Assembly (NCBI RefSeq): GCF_003219795.1 | Contig: NZ_QJVC01000030.1 | Coordinates: forward strand, 1 to 32,479 | Source of the DNA: Arthrobacter psychrolactophilus | GTDB taxonomy: Bacteria; Actinomycetota; Actinomycetes; Actinomycetales; Micrococcaceae | Reading direction: 5' to 3' | DNA: 32,479 nucleotides | Notes under the pieces: model-generated | The model's input: the letters and a program-made list of their open reading frames with translations, nothing else | What the model was told of the DNA's origin: nothing | Databases searched by the model: none | Part shown: piece by piece, positions 16,828-23,289 of the stretch | Layout: each line of letters opens with the position of its first letter | How positions within the stretch are numbered: position 1 is the stretch's first letter | Position numbers and translations under genes: made by a program

Positions 16828-16833
16828 TAGGAT
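16828..16833 (+). promoter_or_regulatory. Candidate -10 box directly before the GNAT gene
   Basis: TAGGAT fits TANNNT and lies exactly 6 nt before GTG 16840, as in a leaderless promoter. Its AGGA core (16829-16832) could instead act as a Shine-Dalgarno 7 nt from the start. No good -35 is seen; that position falls in the aspS terminator. Confidence 0.35.
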
Positions 16834-16839
16834 TATTCA

Positions 16840-17652
16840 GTGTCGAAATCTCATGCTTTGTCCACTGACCTTGACCTCCTGGAATCACTCATGGATGCCG
16901 CGTGGCCTGCCCTGGATCGTTCGACGGCGGAGGGCTGGGCATTGCGGTCGGCTGGCGGTGTGACCCAGCGGGCCAATTCCATCTGGCCGGCTCGGGAGGC
17001 CCATGATATTGACGCTGCCCTGCGCATGGCACGTGATTGGTACACCGCTCGTCGCCAGCCGGTGATTTTCCAGGTGATGCACCGGCCCGAGCATGCCGGG
17101 CTTGATGCCTTGTTGGACGAGCTGCACTATTCGCGCCAGTCCGAGACGCTCATCATGACGGCGACGGAGGAGGACACCTCTTGCCTCGCGCAGTTGGAGC
17201 AAGCCGCGGTCCACATTGTCATTGCCCCAACGCCGTCGCCGCAGTGGCTGGATTTATGGTGGAGCGTTGACGGAAGGGGAGGATCAGAAGAAAAGGCCAT
17301 CGCTGAGCGGATCCTCGCGGGTTCGCCTGCGCTCTATGCCACGGCTTTGGACGATCAAGGTCAAGCCGTGGGCACCGGGCGGCTGGCCCTTCCCGTGATC
17401 GACGGCGGAGAAGGCTGGGGCGGGATCTATTCCATGGCCGTTCATCCCACCGCCAGACGTCAGGGAATTGCCACGGCCGTGCTGGCGGAGCTCGTGGCGG
17501 CCGGCAAGGAATTCGGAGTGGAAAACTACTGGCTCATGGTCACCGCAGCAAATGCCGGGGCCCAGACCCTGTATGGCCAGGCCGGCTTTGCGGAGGTTGG
17601 CCGCTACCACTACCGGCAGGCGTCCCTGCGACGCGCGCCGATGGCCTGCTGA
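16840..17652 (+). CDS. GNAT-family N-acetyltransferase
   Basis: A 270-residue protein with a C-terminal GNAT domain: the acetyl-CoA motif A appears as SMAVHPTARRQGIATAVLAEL (about 198-218; RRQGIA is the pyrophosphate loop), followed by NAGAQTLYGQAGFAEVGRYHYRQ. The N-terminal half (about 1-120) looks like a degenerate second GNAT fold (AWPALDRSTAEGW...QPVIFQV), so this is probably a tandem GNAT protein. The substrate is unknown. GTG 16840 sits just after TAGGAT, read either as a -10 box (leaderless) or as a weak AGGA ribosome site. It stands alone after the aspS terminator and is followed by a small hairpin. Confidence 0.88.
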   Translation: MSKSHALSTDLDLLESLMDAAWPALDRSTAEGWALRSAGGVTQRANSIWPAREAHDIDAALRMARDWYTARRQPVIFQVMHRPEHAGLDALLDELHYSRQSETLIMTATEEDTSCLAQLEQAAVHIVIAPTPSPQWLDLWWSVDGRGGSEEKAIAERILAGSPALYATALDDQGQAVGTGRLALPVIDGGEGWGGIYSMAVHPTARRQGIATAVLAELVAAGKEFGVENYWLMVTAANAGAQTLYGQAGFAEVGRYHYRQASLRRAPMAC

Positions 17653-17653
17653 C

Positions 17654-17671
17654 GGGCCGCTGCTGCGGCCC
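17654..17671 (+). terminator. Small hairpin after the GNAT gene
   Basis: GGGCCGC-TGCT-GCGGCCC starts 2 nt after the stop codon. The following bases (CTCATT) have few T residues, so termination would be weak. Confidence 0.5.
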
Positions 17672-17995
17672 CTCATTGCCTCATAGCGATACCCTCGGGA
17701 AGCCCCATTGACCTCGAGTACCGGCGGGCGTATCCTGCGATAAGTTGCCAATCCTGTTGGGTGTGCTCGCCAGCACCGCCAACCGGGATCCACGGCAAGC
17801 GCACGTTCAAGAAGTACGCCGAAAGTGGGTGCCAAGTGGCACGCTGCCTAGGCGCATCCGGTCTCCGCCACGGGAGCGGGCCTGTTTGGCTCGGCTCCGA
17901 CCCGCAGTGTCTGCATCATGTACGTCCCGCACGGCCGGGGGTGGCTGTGCCACAGCCCTGATCGTGAAGGCATGGTCAGGGGAACGGGGATCACC
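17672..17995 (+). other. Non-coding stretch upstream of the FAD oxidase
   Basis: No credible gene is seen here; open frames in it resemble no family I know. It contains a GTGCC-AAGT-GGCAC hairpin (17829-17842) and a palindrome at 17943-17957. No clear -10/-35 pair could be fixed. It may carry the promoter and operator of the oxidase gene or be remnant DNA from its insertion. Confidence 0.5.
17943..17957. promoter_or_regulatory. 15-bp palindrome upstream of the FAD oxidase (possible operator)
   Basis: GGCTGTG-C-CACAGCC is a perfect palindrome around one base, 38 bp before the ATG. Size and place suit a dimeric repressor such as a TetR or MarR member, but no regulator gene is adjacent, so the role is inferred. 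Confidence 0.35.
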
Positions 17996-19375
17996 ATGGA
18001 CAACAAAGGGTTTGCGGCCCTGCAGGAAAAGGTGCGCGGCCAGGTCATCACTTCCGACCACCCCCTCTACGACGCCTCACGGACCGTTTATAACGGCATG
18101 ATTGACAAGCGCCCCGCAGCCATATTGCGTGTTTCGCAGGTGGCTGACGTCATTGCCGGAGTCAACTTTGCGCGCGACGCGGGTCTGGACCTTGCGCTTA
18201 GAGGTGGTGGGCACAGTGCGCCCGGATTCGGGACGTGCGACGGCGGCCTCGTGCTGGACTTCTCCGACCGCAGGGGCGTCCGGGTAGATCCCGCTGCCGT
18301 AACGGCTCGGGCTGAGGCGGGCACCACCTGGGCCGATTTCAACCACGCAACAAATGCCTTCGGACTCGCCACAACCGGCGGAATTATCGGATCCACGGGT
18401 GTTGCCGGGCTGACGCTCGGCGGCGGCATCGGCTACCTCGCTCGTAAATATGGCCTGTCCTGCGACAACCTCAAATCCGCGGATGTGGTGACTGCAGAAG
18501 GGAAGTTCCTCACAGCCAGCGCAACCGAGAATGACGACCTCTTCTGGGCGTTGCGTGGAGGCACAGGAAACTTCGGCGTCGTCACGTCGCTGGAATTCAA
18601 CCTGCATCCCGTGGACGTGGTGTACGGCGGCGTAGTCATCTACTTGCTGGAGCATGCTGAGGCCGTCGCGCAACTGTTCCGGGACTACATTGCCACGGCT
18701 CCCGAAGATATGGGAATCTTCCTTGGATTCCACCAAGGCCCGCCGGTCCCGTTCCTGCCGGAGGAATTCCATGGCAAGCCCGTGGTGGTCGTGGTGGGTG
18801 GCTGGACCGGTCCCCACGATGAGGGCGAGCGGCAGTGGCAGCAATTCCTTGAAGTGGCCCCCATTGCGGGGTCGTTCCTTGGGCCTCTCCCATATCCGAT
18901 GCTCAACACTTTGTTCGACCCGCTTCTGCCGAAAGGCCTCCAAGCATATTGGAAGGCGGAGTTCCTTCCGGAACTCAACGATGATGTGATCGGCGTGGCC
19001 CAGAATTTTGGAGCTGGTGTTCCGAGTCCCCAAACGGCTAATCACTTCTATCCCATCAATGGTGCAGCCCAACGTGTAGGAGCGGATGAGACGGCCTTTC
19101 CCTACCGCGACGTCAACTTCTCGGTAGCCATCGCCGGAATGTGGGAATCTCCGGCGGACAATGACGCCAACACGAAGTGGGTCAGAGACTACCACCAGGC
19201 CCTGCAGCCGCACGGAGCAGGCGCGGGCTATGTTAATTTCCTCGATGCAGACGACCAGTCCCGCATTGAGGACAACTATGGGGGCAACTACACTCGGTTG
19301 GCCAAGATCAAGGCGAAGTACGATCCCGGCAACCTGTTCCATATCAACCAGAACATTAAGCCGGTGGTTCAGTGA
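17996..19375 (+). CDS. FAD-linked oxidase, berberine bridge enzyme-like
   Basis: A 459-residue oxidoreductase of the vanillyl-alcohol oxidase/PCMH superfamily. The FAD domain (about 40-210) contains LRGGGHSAPGFG, whose His73 corresponds to the 8-alpha-histidyl attachment site, and KYGLSCDNLKSADVV, whose Cys156 corresponds to the 6-S-cysteinyl site, so FAD is probably bound by two covalent bonds. The C-terminal BBE motif NYGGNYTRLAKIKAKYDPGNLFHINQNI is present. Such enzymes oxidise sugars, alcohols or secondary metabolites; the substrate is not predictable. ATG 17996 has GGGGA 5 nt upstream; in-frame starts further up have poorer sites. No signal peptide is seen. It overlaps the convergent acVLRF1 gene by 20 nt and interrupts housekeeping genes, so recent acquisition is plausible. 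Confidence 0.92.
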   Translation: MDNKGFAALQEKVRGQVITSDHPLYDASRTVYNGMIDKRPAAILRVSQVADVIAGVNFARDAGLDLALRGGGHSAPGFGTCDGGLVLDFSDRRGVRVDPAAVTARAEAGTTWADFNHATNAFGLATTGGIIGSTGVAGLTLGGGIGYLARKYGLSCDNLKSADVVTAEGKFLTASATENDDLFWALRGGTGNFGVVTSLEFNLHPVDVVYGGVVIYLLEHAEAVAQLFRDYIATAPEDMGIFLGFHQGPPVPFLPEEFHGKPVVVVVGGWTGPHDEGERQWQQFLEVAPIAGSFLGPLPYPMLNTLFDPLLPKGLQAYWKAEFLPELNDDVIGVAQNFGAGVPSPQTANHFYPINGAAQRVGADETAFPYRDVNFSVAIAGMWESPADNDANTKWVRDYHQALQPHGAGAGYVNFLDADDQSRIEDNYGGNYTRLAKIKAKYDPGNLFHINQNIKPVVQ

Positions 19376-19961
19376 TCCTGATGCGAATGGAACAATAATC
19401 TGCGGCCGCCCGCGTCAGCACATCCATCTTGGGGTCCACCACAGCCAGAGGTGCCAGCCGGGTAAGCTTTGCATACCGGCGCAGGGCCGGGGTTGCCAGG
19501 GCGGACTCCACCAACAGCTTATCGCCGCCCGGCGCCACATATTCAAAGCTCGCCCCGGCAAAGATCTTCGCGGCCTCGGCCGCTGCCCGTTCAACGATGG
19601 CCGCGGCCTGATCGCCACCGCGAGAGCGCGAGGAGGCCGTTCCTACCTTGTGCGCCACGAGCTTCCCGCCTGCCGCGATGCCCACCCCATACCCTCCGCG
19701 CCGCACCAAGATGATTCCGAGCCGTCGCTCCTGCGCCGCCAGTGACTCGATACGTTCCAGCAGATTAGCCCCACGCCCAGGACGCCCGTCCTCTGGCCAT
19801 GGGGGTGAGAGGAGCGCAACCGCACCGTCGCGCAGCCGTAAGCTCACGCCGTCGTCCGTGTCTTCGAGGGCGAGCTGGCCGCCATGGGCGGCGCTGAAGC
19901 GGGACAGCCAGGCGCTGAGGCGGGCGGCGGGGACAAAAGCGGTACGGCGGGCTAAGTTCAC
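19356..19961 (-). CDS. acVLRF1-type (Vms1-like) peptidyl-tRNA hydrolase/release factor homologue
   Basis: The 201-residue protein resembles the actinobacterial VLRF1 family, eRF1-fold proteins related to yeast Vms1 that release peptides from stalled 60S/50S subunits. Supporting segments are FVPAARLSAWLSRF at the N-terminus, LGIILVRRGGYGVGIAAGGKLVAHKVGT (81-108) and the C-terminal ADYCSIRIRI strand. In the catalytic loop family members usually carry a GGxSQxRxxRRR-like stretch; here only SRSRGGDQAAA (111-121) is present, so the loop looks shortened and Gln118 is an uncertain catalytic residue. The start is GTG 19961, without Shine-Dalgarno but 6 nt after a minus-strand TAGTCT, so probably leaderless. 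Its last six codons overlap the convergent FAD oxidase gene. Confidence 0.75.
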   Translation of the reverse strand: MNLARRTAFVPAARLSAWLSRFSAAHGGQLALEDTDDGVSLRLRDGAVALLSPPWPEDGRPGRGANLLERIESLAAQERRLGIILVRRGGYGVGIAAGGKLVAHKVGTASSRSRGGDQAAAIVERAAAEAAKIFAGASFEYVAPGGDKLLVESALATPALRRYAKLTRLAPLAVVDPKMDVLTRAAADYCSIRIRITEPPA

Positions 19962-19992
19962 GCTGCCAGACTACCGGGGATAGCCTAGGGGG
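19962..19992. promoter_or_regulatory. 31-bp divergent leaderless promoter of acVLRF1 and rarA
   Basis: Both GTG start codons border this segment. Plus strand: TAGCCT (19981-19986) is 6 nt before the rarA GTG, with TTCACG (19957-19962) 18 bp upstream as a possible -35. Minus strand: TAGTCT (19973-19968) is 6 nt before the acVLRF1 GTG. The two -10 boxes are 7 bp apart, so each -35 must lie in or at the edge of the other gene. Neither gene has a normally spaced ribosome site. Confidence 0.55.
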
Positions 19993-21429
19993 GTGAGTGA
20001 CCTTTTTAGTGCCCTGCACGGGGACGAGACAAACGACGACGACAGCCTCACCTTTGGTGGCGGGAGCTCGGATGCTAGCTCGCGCCCGCGAAGCCCCCTC
20101 GCCGTGCGGATGCGACCGCGCAGCCTGGATGAGGTCGTGGGTCAGCAACACCTTTTGGGTGCTGGGTCGCCGCTGCAGATGTTGGCCGCAGGAGGCAGCG
20201 GCGGGGGAGCCGCCGGTCCGGCCTCCGTCATGCTGTGGGGTCCTCCCGGCACGGGAAAAACTACCCTGGCCCATGTCATCGCCCGGGGCCCTGGCCGGAA
20301 GTTTGTGGAGCTGTCCGCCATCACCGCCGGCGTCAAGGACGTACGCCGGGTCATGGATCAAGCGCTGACGGATCGAGATCTGCACGGGCGCACCACGGTC
20401 TTGTTCCTCGATGAGATTCACCGTTTCAACAAGGCCCAGCAGGACGCCCTATTGCCCGGTGTGGAAAACCGGTGGGTCGTGCTGATTGCCGCGACCACGG
20501 AAAACCCCTCCTTCTCCGTGGTGGCGCCGCTGCTCTCGCGCTCCATCTTGCTGACCCTGCAACCGCTGCAGAACTCCGACATCCAGGGATTGCTCGAGCG
20601 GGCCATCGCGGATCAGCGTGGCCTGGACGGCCTGGTCACGGTCACCGACGAGGCCATGGATCACCTGGTGCGCTTGGCGGCCGGAGACGCGCGGCGTGCC
20701 CTGACCACCTTGGAGGCGGCGGCCGGGGTGGCGCTGTCGGAAACCCAGTCCGACGACGACGAGGTGGCAGCAGATGCCCCTGTCGAGATCACGCTCGCCA
20801 CGGCCGAGCGCGCCATCGATGCTGCTGCCGTGCGCTATGACCGCGCCGGGGATCAGCACTATGACATCATCAGCGCCTTCATTAAATCTGTGCGCGGATC
20901 CGATGTGGACGCGGCGCTGCACTACCTGGCCCGCATGCTCGAGGCGGGGGAGGATCCGCGCTTCATCAGCCGACGCATCATGATTTCCGCGTCAGAAGAT
21001 GTGGGCATGGCCGATCCTACGGCGCTTCAGACGGCTGTCGCCGCGGCTCAAGCCGTGGCTTTGATCGGTATGCCAGAAGCCCGGATCATCCTGGCCCAGG
21101 CCGTGGTGCATGTGGCCACGGCACCAAAATCCAACGCCTCCTACAACGGTATCAACGCAGCTGTCGCGGATGTTCGGGCCGGCAAGGGCACCACCGTGCC
21201 GCCGCCACTGCGCGATGCCCACTATGCTGGTTCGGCGGGGCTGGGGCACGGCAAGGGCTACATCTACTCCCACGACGCGCCGCACTCGATCGCCCTCCAG
21301 CAGTATCCGCCGGATGATTTGGTGGGGAAAAATTACTACACCCCGACGGCGAATGGGCACGAACGCGATCTCGGACCCCGGCTCACACGATTGCGCGAGA
21401 TTATCCGAGGCACGGCAAGTACCACATAG
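19993..21429 (+). CDS. rarA: Replication-associated recombination protein A (RarA/MgsA AAA+ ATPase)
   Basis: RarA acts at stalled replication forks as a clamp-loader-like AAA+ ATPase. In 478 residues it shows Walker A GPPGTGKT (83-90), Walker B VLFLDE (136-141) followed by [10 protein letters not shown], sensor 1 in [11 protein letters not shown], and the C-terminal tetramerisation domain with the conserved [31 protein letters not shown] and [10 protein letters not shown] segments. The first 35 residues are a variable, acidic extension. GTG 19993 is preceded by AGGGGG directly adjacent to it, which is too close to be a ribosome site, and by a TAGCCT -10 box 6 nt away, so leaderless translation is likely. 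Confidence 0.95.
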   Translation: MSDLFSALHGDETNDDDSLTFGGGSSDASSRPRSPLAVRMRPRSLDEVVGQQHLLGAGSPLQMLAAGGSGGGAAGPASVMLWGPPGTGKTTLAHVIARGPGRKFVELSAITAGVKDVRRVMDQALTDRDLHGRTTVLFLDEIHRFNKAQQDALLPGVENRWVVLIAATTENPSFSVVAPLLSRSILLTLQPLQNSDIQGLLERAIADQRGLDGLVTVTDEAMDHLVRLAAGDARRALTTLEAAAGVALSETQSDDDEVAADAPVEITLATAERAIDAAAVRYDRAGDQHYDIISAFIKSVRGSDVDAALHYLARMLEAGEDPRFISRRIMISASEDVGMADPTALQTAVAAAQAVALIGMPEARIILAQAVVHVATAPKSNASYNGINAAVADVRAGKGTTVPPPLRDAHYAGSAGLGHGKGYIYSHDAPHSIALQQYPPDDLVGKNYYTPTANGHERDLGPRLTRLREIIRGTASTT

Positions 21430-21696
21430 CGGCTTCGTCCCGTGAAGTCGCTCACCGCTCCGTGATCGAGGAAGTGGGGAGTGGTAGAGTTAATCCCGCA
21501 CTGGCAAGCTCCGGCTCCATGCACAACATCCACGCACGAATCGGCGGTGAAATTCCGCAGGTTTTCCGTGCTGTCAGGCTTTGCTTGAAACTATTTGTTG
21601 TTCATGCCCGGGTGCTGTAGCGATGGGTAGCAATAGCCCTAACTCTCCACAATGGAGGCCAGGACACATACTTATTGCAATATTGGAAGGACACAA
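21430..21696 (+). promoter_or_regulatory. rarA-rpsD intergenic region with long rpsD leader
   Basis: A weak hairpin (CGGCTTC...GAAGTCG, 21430-21450) directly follows the rarA stop without a T run. TAGAGT at 21485-21490 is a plausible -10 box, which would leave a leader of about 200 nt before rpsD. The leader includes CTCCA-CAA-TGGAG (21645-21657) close to the ribosome site GGAAGGA (21685-21691). Such a leader suits autogenous control by S4, but no known S4 target fold was recognised. No tRNA or small gene was found. Confidence 0.4.
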
Positions 21697-22323
21697 GTGG
21701 CTAACAACACACGTGCCCGCCGTCAGGCCCGCCTTTCGCGGTCCCTCGGCATTGCTCTTACCCCCAAGGCAGCTAAGTACCTCGAGCGCCGCCCGTACGG
21801 CCCCGGTGAGCACGGCCGCGCCCGCAAGAAGCAGGACAGCGACTACGCCGTACGCTTGCGCGAAAAGCAGCGTCTGCGCGCCCAGTACGGCATCCGCGAA
21901 GCACAGCTCACGCGTGCATTCGAAGAAGCCAAGCGCACCAAGGGCATGACCGGTGAAAACCTGGTCGAGCTGTTGGAAACCCGTTTGGACGCCTTGGTTC
22001 TGCGTGCAGGCTTCGCCCGCACCACCGCCCAGGCTCGCCAGCTGGTTGTTCACCGCCACATCATGGTTGACGGCGCCCGCGTGGACCGCCCGTCGTTCCG
22101 CGTTGCCGAGGGTCAGCTGATCCACGTGCACCCGCGCAGCGAGACCATGGCTCCGTTGCAGCTCGCTGCAGCCGGCGCACACCGCGACGTGCTTCCCGCC
22201 GTCCCGGCTTACTTGGACGTGAAGCTGGAGAGCCTGCAGGCTCGCCTGGTTCGCAAGCCCAAGCGCGCCGAAGTTCCCGTAACTTGTGAAGAGCAGCTCG
22301 TCGTGGAATTCTACTCACGCTAA
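21697..22323 (+). CDS. rpsD: 30S ribosomal protein S4
   Basis: S4 nucleates 30S assembly by binding the 16S rRNA 5' domain. The 208-residue protein begins MANNTRARRQARLSRSLGIALTPKAAKYLERRPYGPGEHGRARKKQ, the zinc-free actinobacterial form without the four-cysteine N-terminus. The S4 RNA-binding domain spans about 92-155 (LETRLDALVLRAGFARTTAQARQLVVHRH). The reading frame is open from ATG 21652, but GGAAGGA (21685-21691) places the ribosome at GTG 21697, where the family start lies. It is followed by a strong terminator. It stands beside rarA and alaS, away from the main ribosomal protein clusters. Confidence 0.97.
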   Translation: MANNTRARRQARLSRSLGIALTPKAAKYLERRPYGPGEHGRARKKQDSDYAVRLREKQRLRAQYGIREAQLTRAFEEAKRTKGMTGENLVELLETRLDALVLRAGFARTTAQARQLVVHRHIMVDGARVDRPSFRVAEGQLIHVHPRSETMAPLQLAAAGAHRDVLPAVPAYLDVKLESLQARLVRKPKRAEVPVTCEEQLVVEFYSR

Positions 22324-22369
22324 TCATTGATGGCGTAGTAGAGCTTACGAGAGACTCGAAGCTTGAAAC

Positions 22370-22409
22370 ACAAAACAGCCCGTGGCAATCGCCGCGGGCT
22401 GTTTTGTAG
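22370..22409 (+). terminator. Intrinsic terminator after rpsD
   Basis: ACAAAACAGCCCG (22370-22382) pairs with CGGGCTGTTTTGT (22395-22407), with a small GGC/GCC stem in the loop. The T run is part of the descending arm (TTTTGT). Confidence 0.88.
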
Positions 22410-22516
22410 GCAAAATACCTAACTTTGTGGACTAAGGTGTCTTGGGGAAAGAAGTTGCGCCCAGAAAGTTACTGGCGCGCATGATTCAACACATGAGGAA
22501 TTGAGGCGGCACGCAG

Positions 22517-22891
22517 ATGAGTGGTGGCGATATTGCAGGATTGATCGCGGCGGGGGTTTTTGCCATCCTCGTGGCATTACTGGCCATCCCGATCGTGAAG
22601 CTCGGCCGGGTCTTCGATGAAATCCGCACCACCATCAAGCAGATCGGTGACGGCACCACCCCGCTCATCGACGAGGTGACGGCAACGGTAGCGACCACGA
22701 ATACGCAGCTGGGCAAGGTCGACGGCATCTCCAATAACGTCTCCGATGCCACTGCTAATATTTCCGCCCTGTCGGCGCTCATCGCGGCCACGATCGGCTC
22801 ACCGCTGATCAAGGTTGCAGCCTTCTCTTACGGTGTCCGTCAGGCACTCGAGGGTCGCGGGAAGAAAACCCGCCCCAAGCGCAGTCGTTAA
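22517..22891 (+). CDS. DUF948 domain-containing membrane protein
   Basis: A 124-residue protein with one N-terminal transmembrane helix (about 6-26, GLIAAGVFAILVALLAIPIVKLG), a heptad-like stretch with many Thr/Val (ATVATTNTQLGKVDGISNNVSDATANISAL) and a basic tail (GRGKKTRPKRSR). This is the layout of DUF948 proteins, whose function is not settled; some low-GC relatives are called general stress proteins. ATG 22517 has GAGGCGG upstream. The gene follows the rpsD terminator, with TAAGGT at 22433-22438 a possible -10 box, and is 54 bp before another small membrane protein, with which it probably forms an operon. Confidence 0.88.
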   Translation: MSGGDIAGLIAAGVFAILVALLAIPIVKLGRVFDEIRTTIKQIGDGTTPLIDEVTATVATTNTQLGKVDGISNNVSDATANISALSALIAATIGSPLIKVAAFSYGVRQALEGRGKKTRPKRSR

Positions 22892-22945
22892 CGGAGCATC
22901 CCCGGATCCGAGAGGGTCTGGAATCCATCAAAGGATAGGTACGTC

Positions 22946-23191
22946 ATGAAAAAAATATTCTGGCTCGGTGTAGGCATCACCATCGGTGTGATCGCCGCCC
23001 GTAAGATCGCCTCGGCACAGGGTGCCATTGGCCCCGAGGGTCTCAACCGCGCCGTGGGTCGTATCAGCGATGCCGTTCATGACTTTGCTGATGCTCTCCG
23101 TGAGAACATGGATGAGCGAGAAACAGATTTGCGCTTAGCCCTCGGGGTCGATCAGGCCCCTGCCGCAAATCGCACCCACGCACGTCACTAA
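22946..23191 (+). CDS. Small membrane-associated protein upstream of alaS
   Basis: An 81-residue protein with a short N-terminal hydrophobic segment (FWLGVGITIGVIAAR, about 5-19) and an amphipathic helix (GLNRAVGRISDAVHDFADALRENMDERETDLRLAL). It resembles the small proteins found between the DUF948 gene and alaS in actinobacteria, for which I know no function; a link to the DUF6167 group is possible. AAAGGATAGG upstream supports ATG 22946. Its position with DUF948 suggests the two work together at the membrane. A terminator-like hairpin follows 9 nt after the stop. Confidence 0.85.
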   Translation: MKKIFWLGVGITIGVIAARKIASAQGAIGPEGLNRAVGRISDAVHDFADALRENMDERETDLRLALGVDQAPAANRTHARH

Positions 23192-23200
23192 AGAATTTCG

Positions 23201-23233
23201 GCGCCGCGCAGCACCTTGCGCGTAGGCGCTTTT
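23201..23233 (+). terminator. Terminator-like hairpin before alaS
   Basis: GCGCC-GCGCA (23201-23210) pairs with TGCGC (23217-23221) and GGCGC (23225-23229) around a 3-nt bulge, then TTTT. It should reduce readthrough into alaS, or act as an attenuator. Confidence 0.7.
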
Positions 23234-23289
23234 GCATCACACATTTAAGCGTTGTACCAGCTAGAACTATTGAAGGAGCCACCAGGCTA

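Noticed and set aside
17745-18101. Open frame of 118 codons across the region before the FAD oxidase
   Set aside because: No ribosome site or family motif, and it runs into the oxidase gene in another frame.
18077-19342. Minus-strand open frame of 421 codons opposite the FAD oxidase
   Set aside because: The plus-strand protein has clear flavin-binding motifs; the antisense product resembles nothing.
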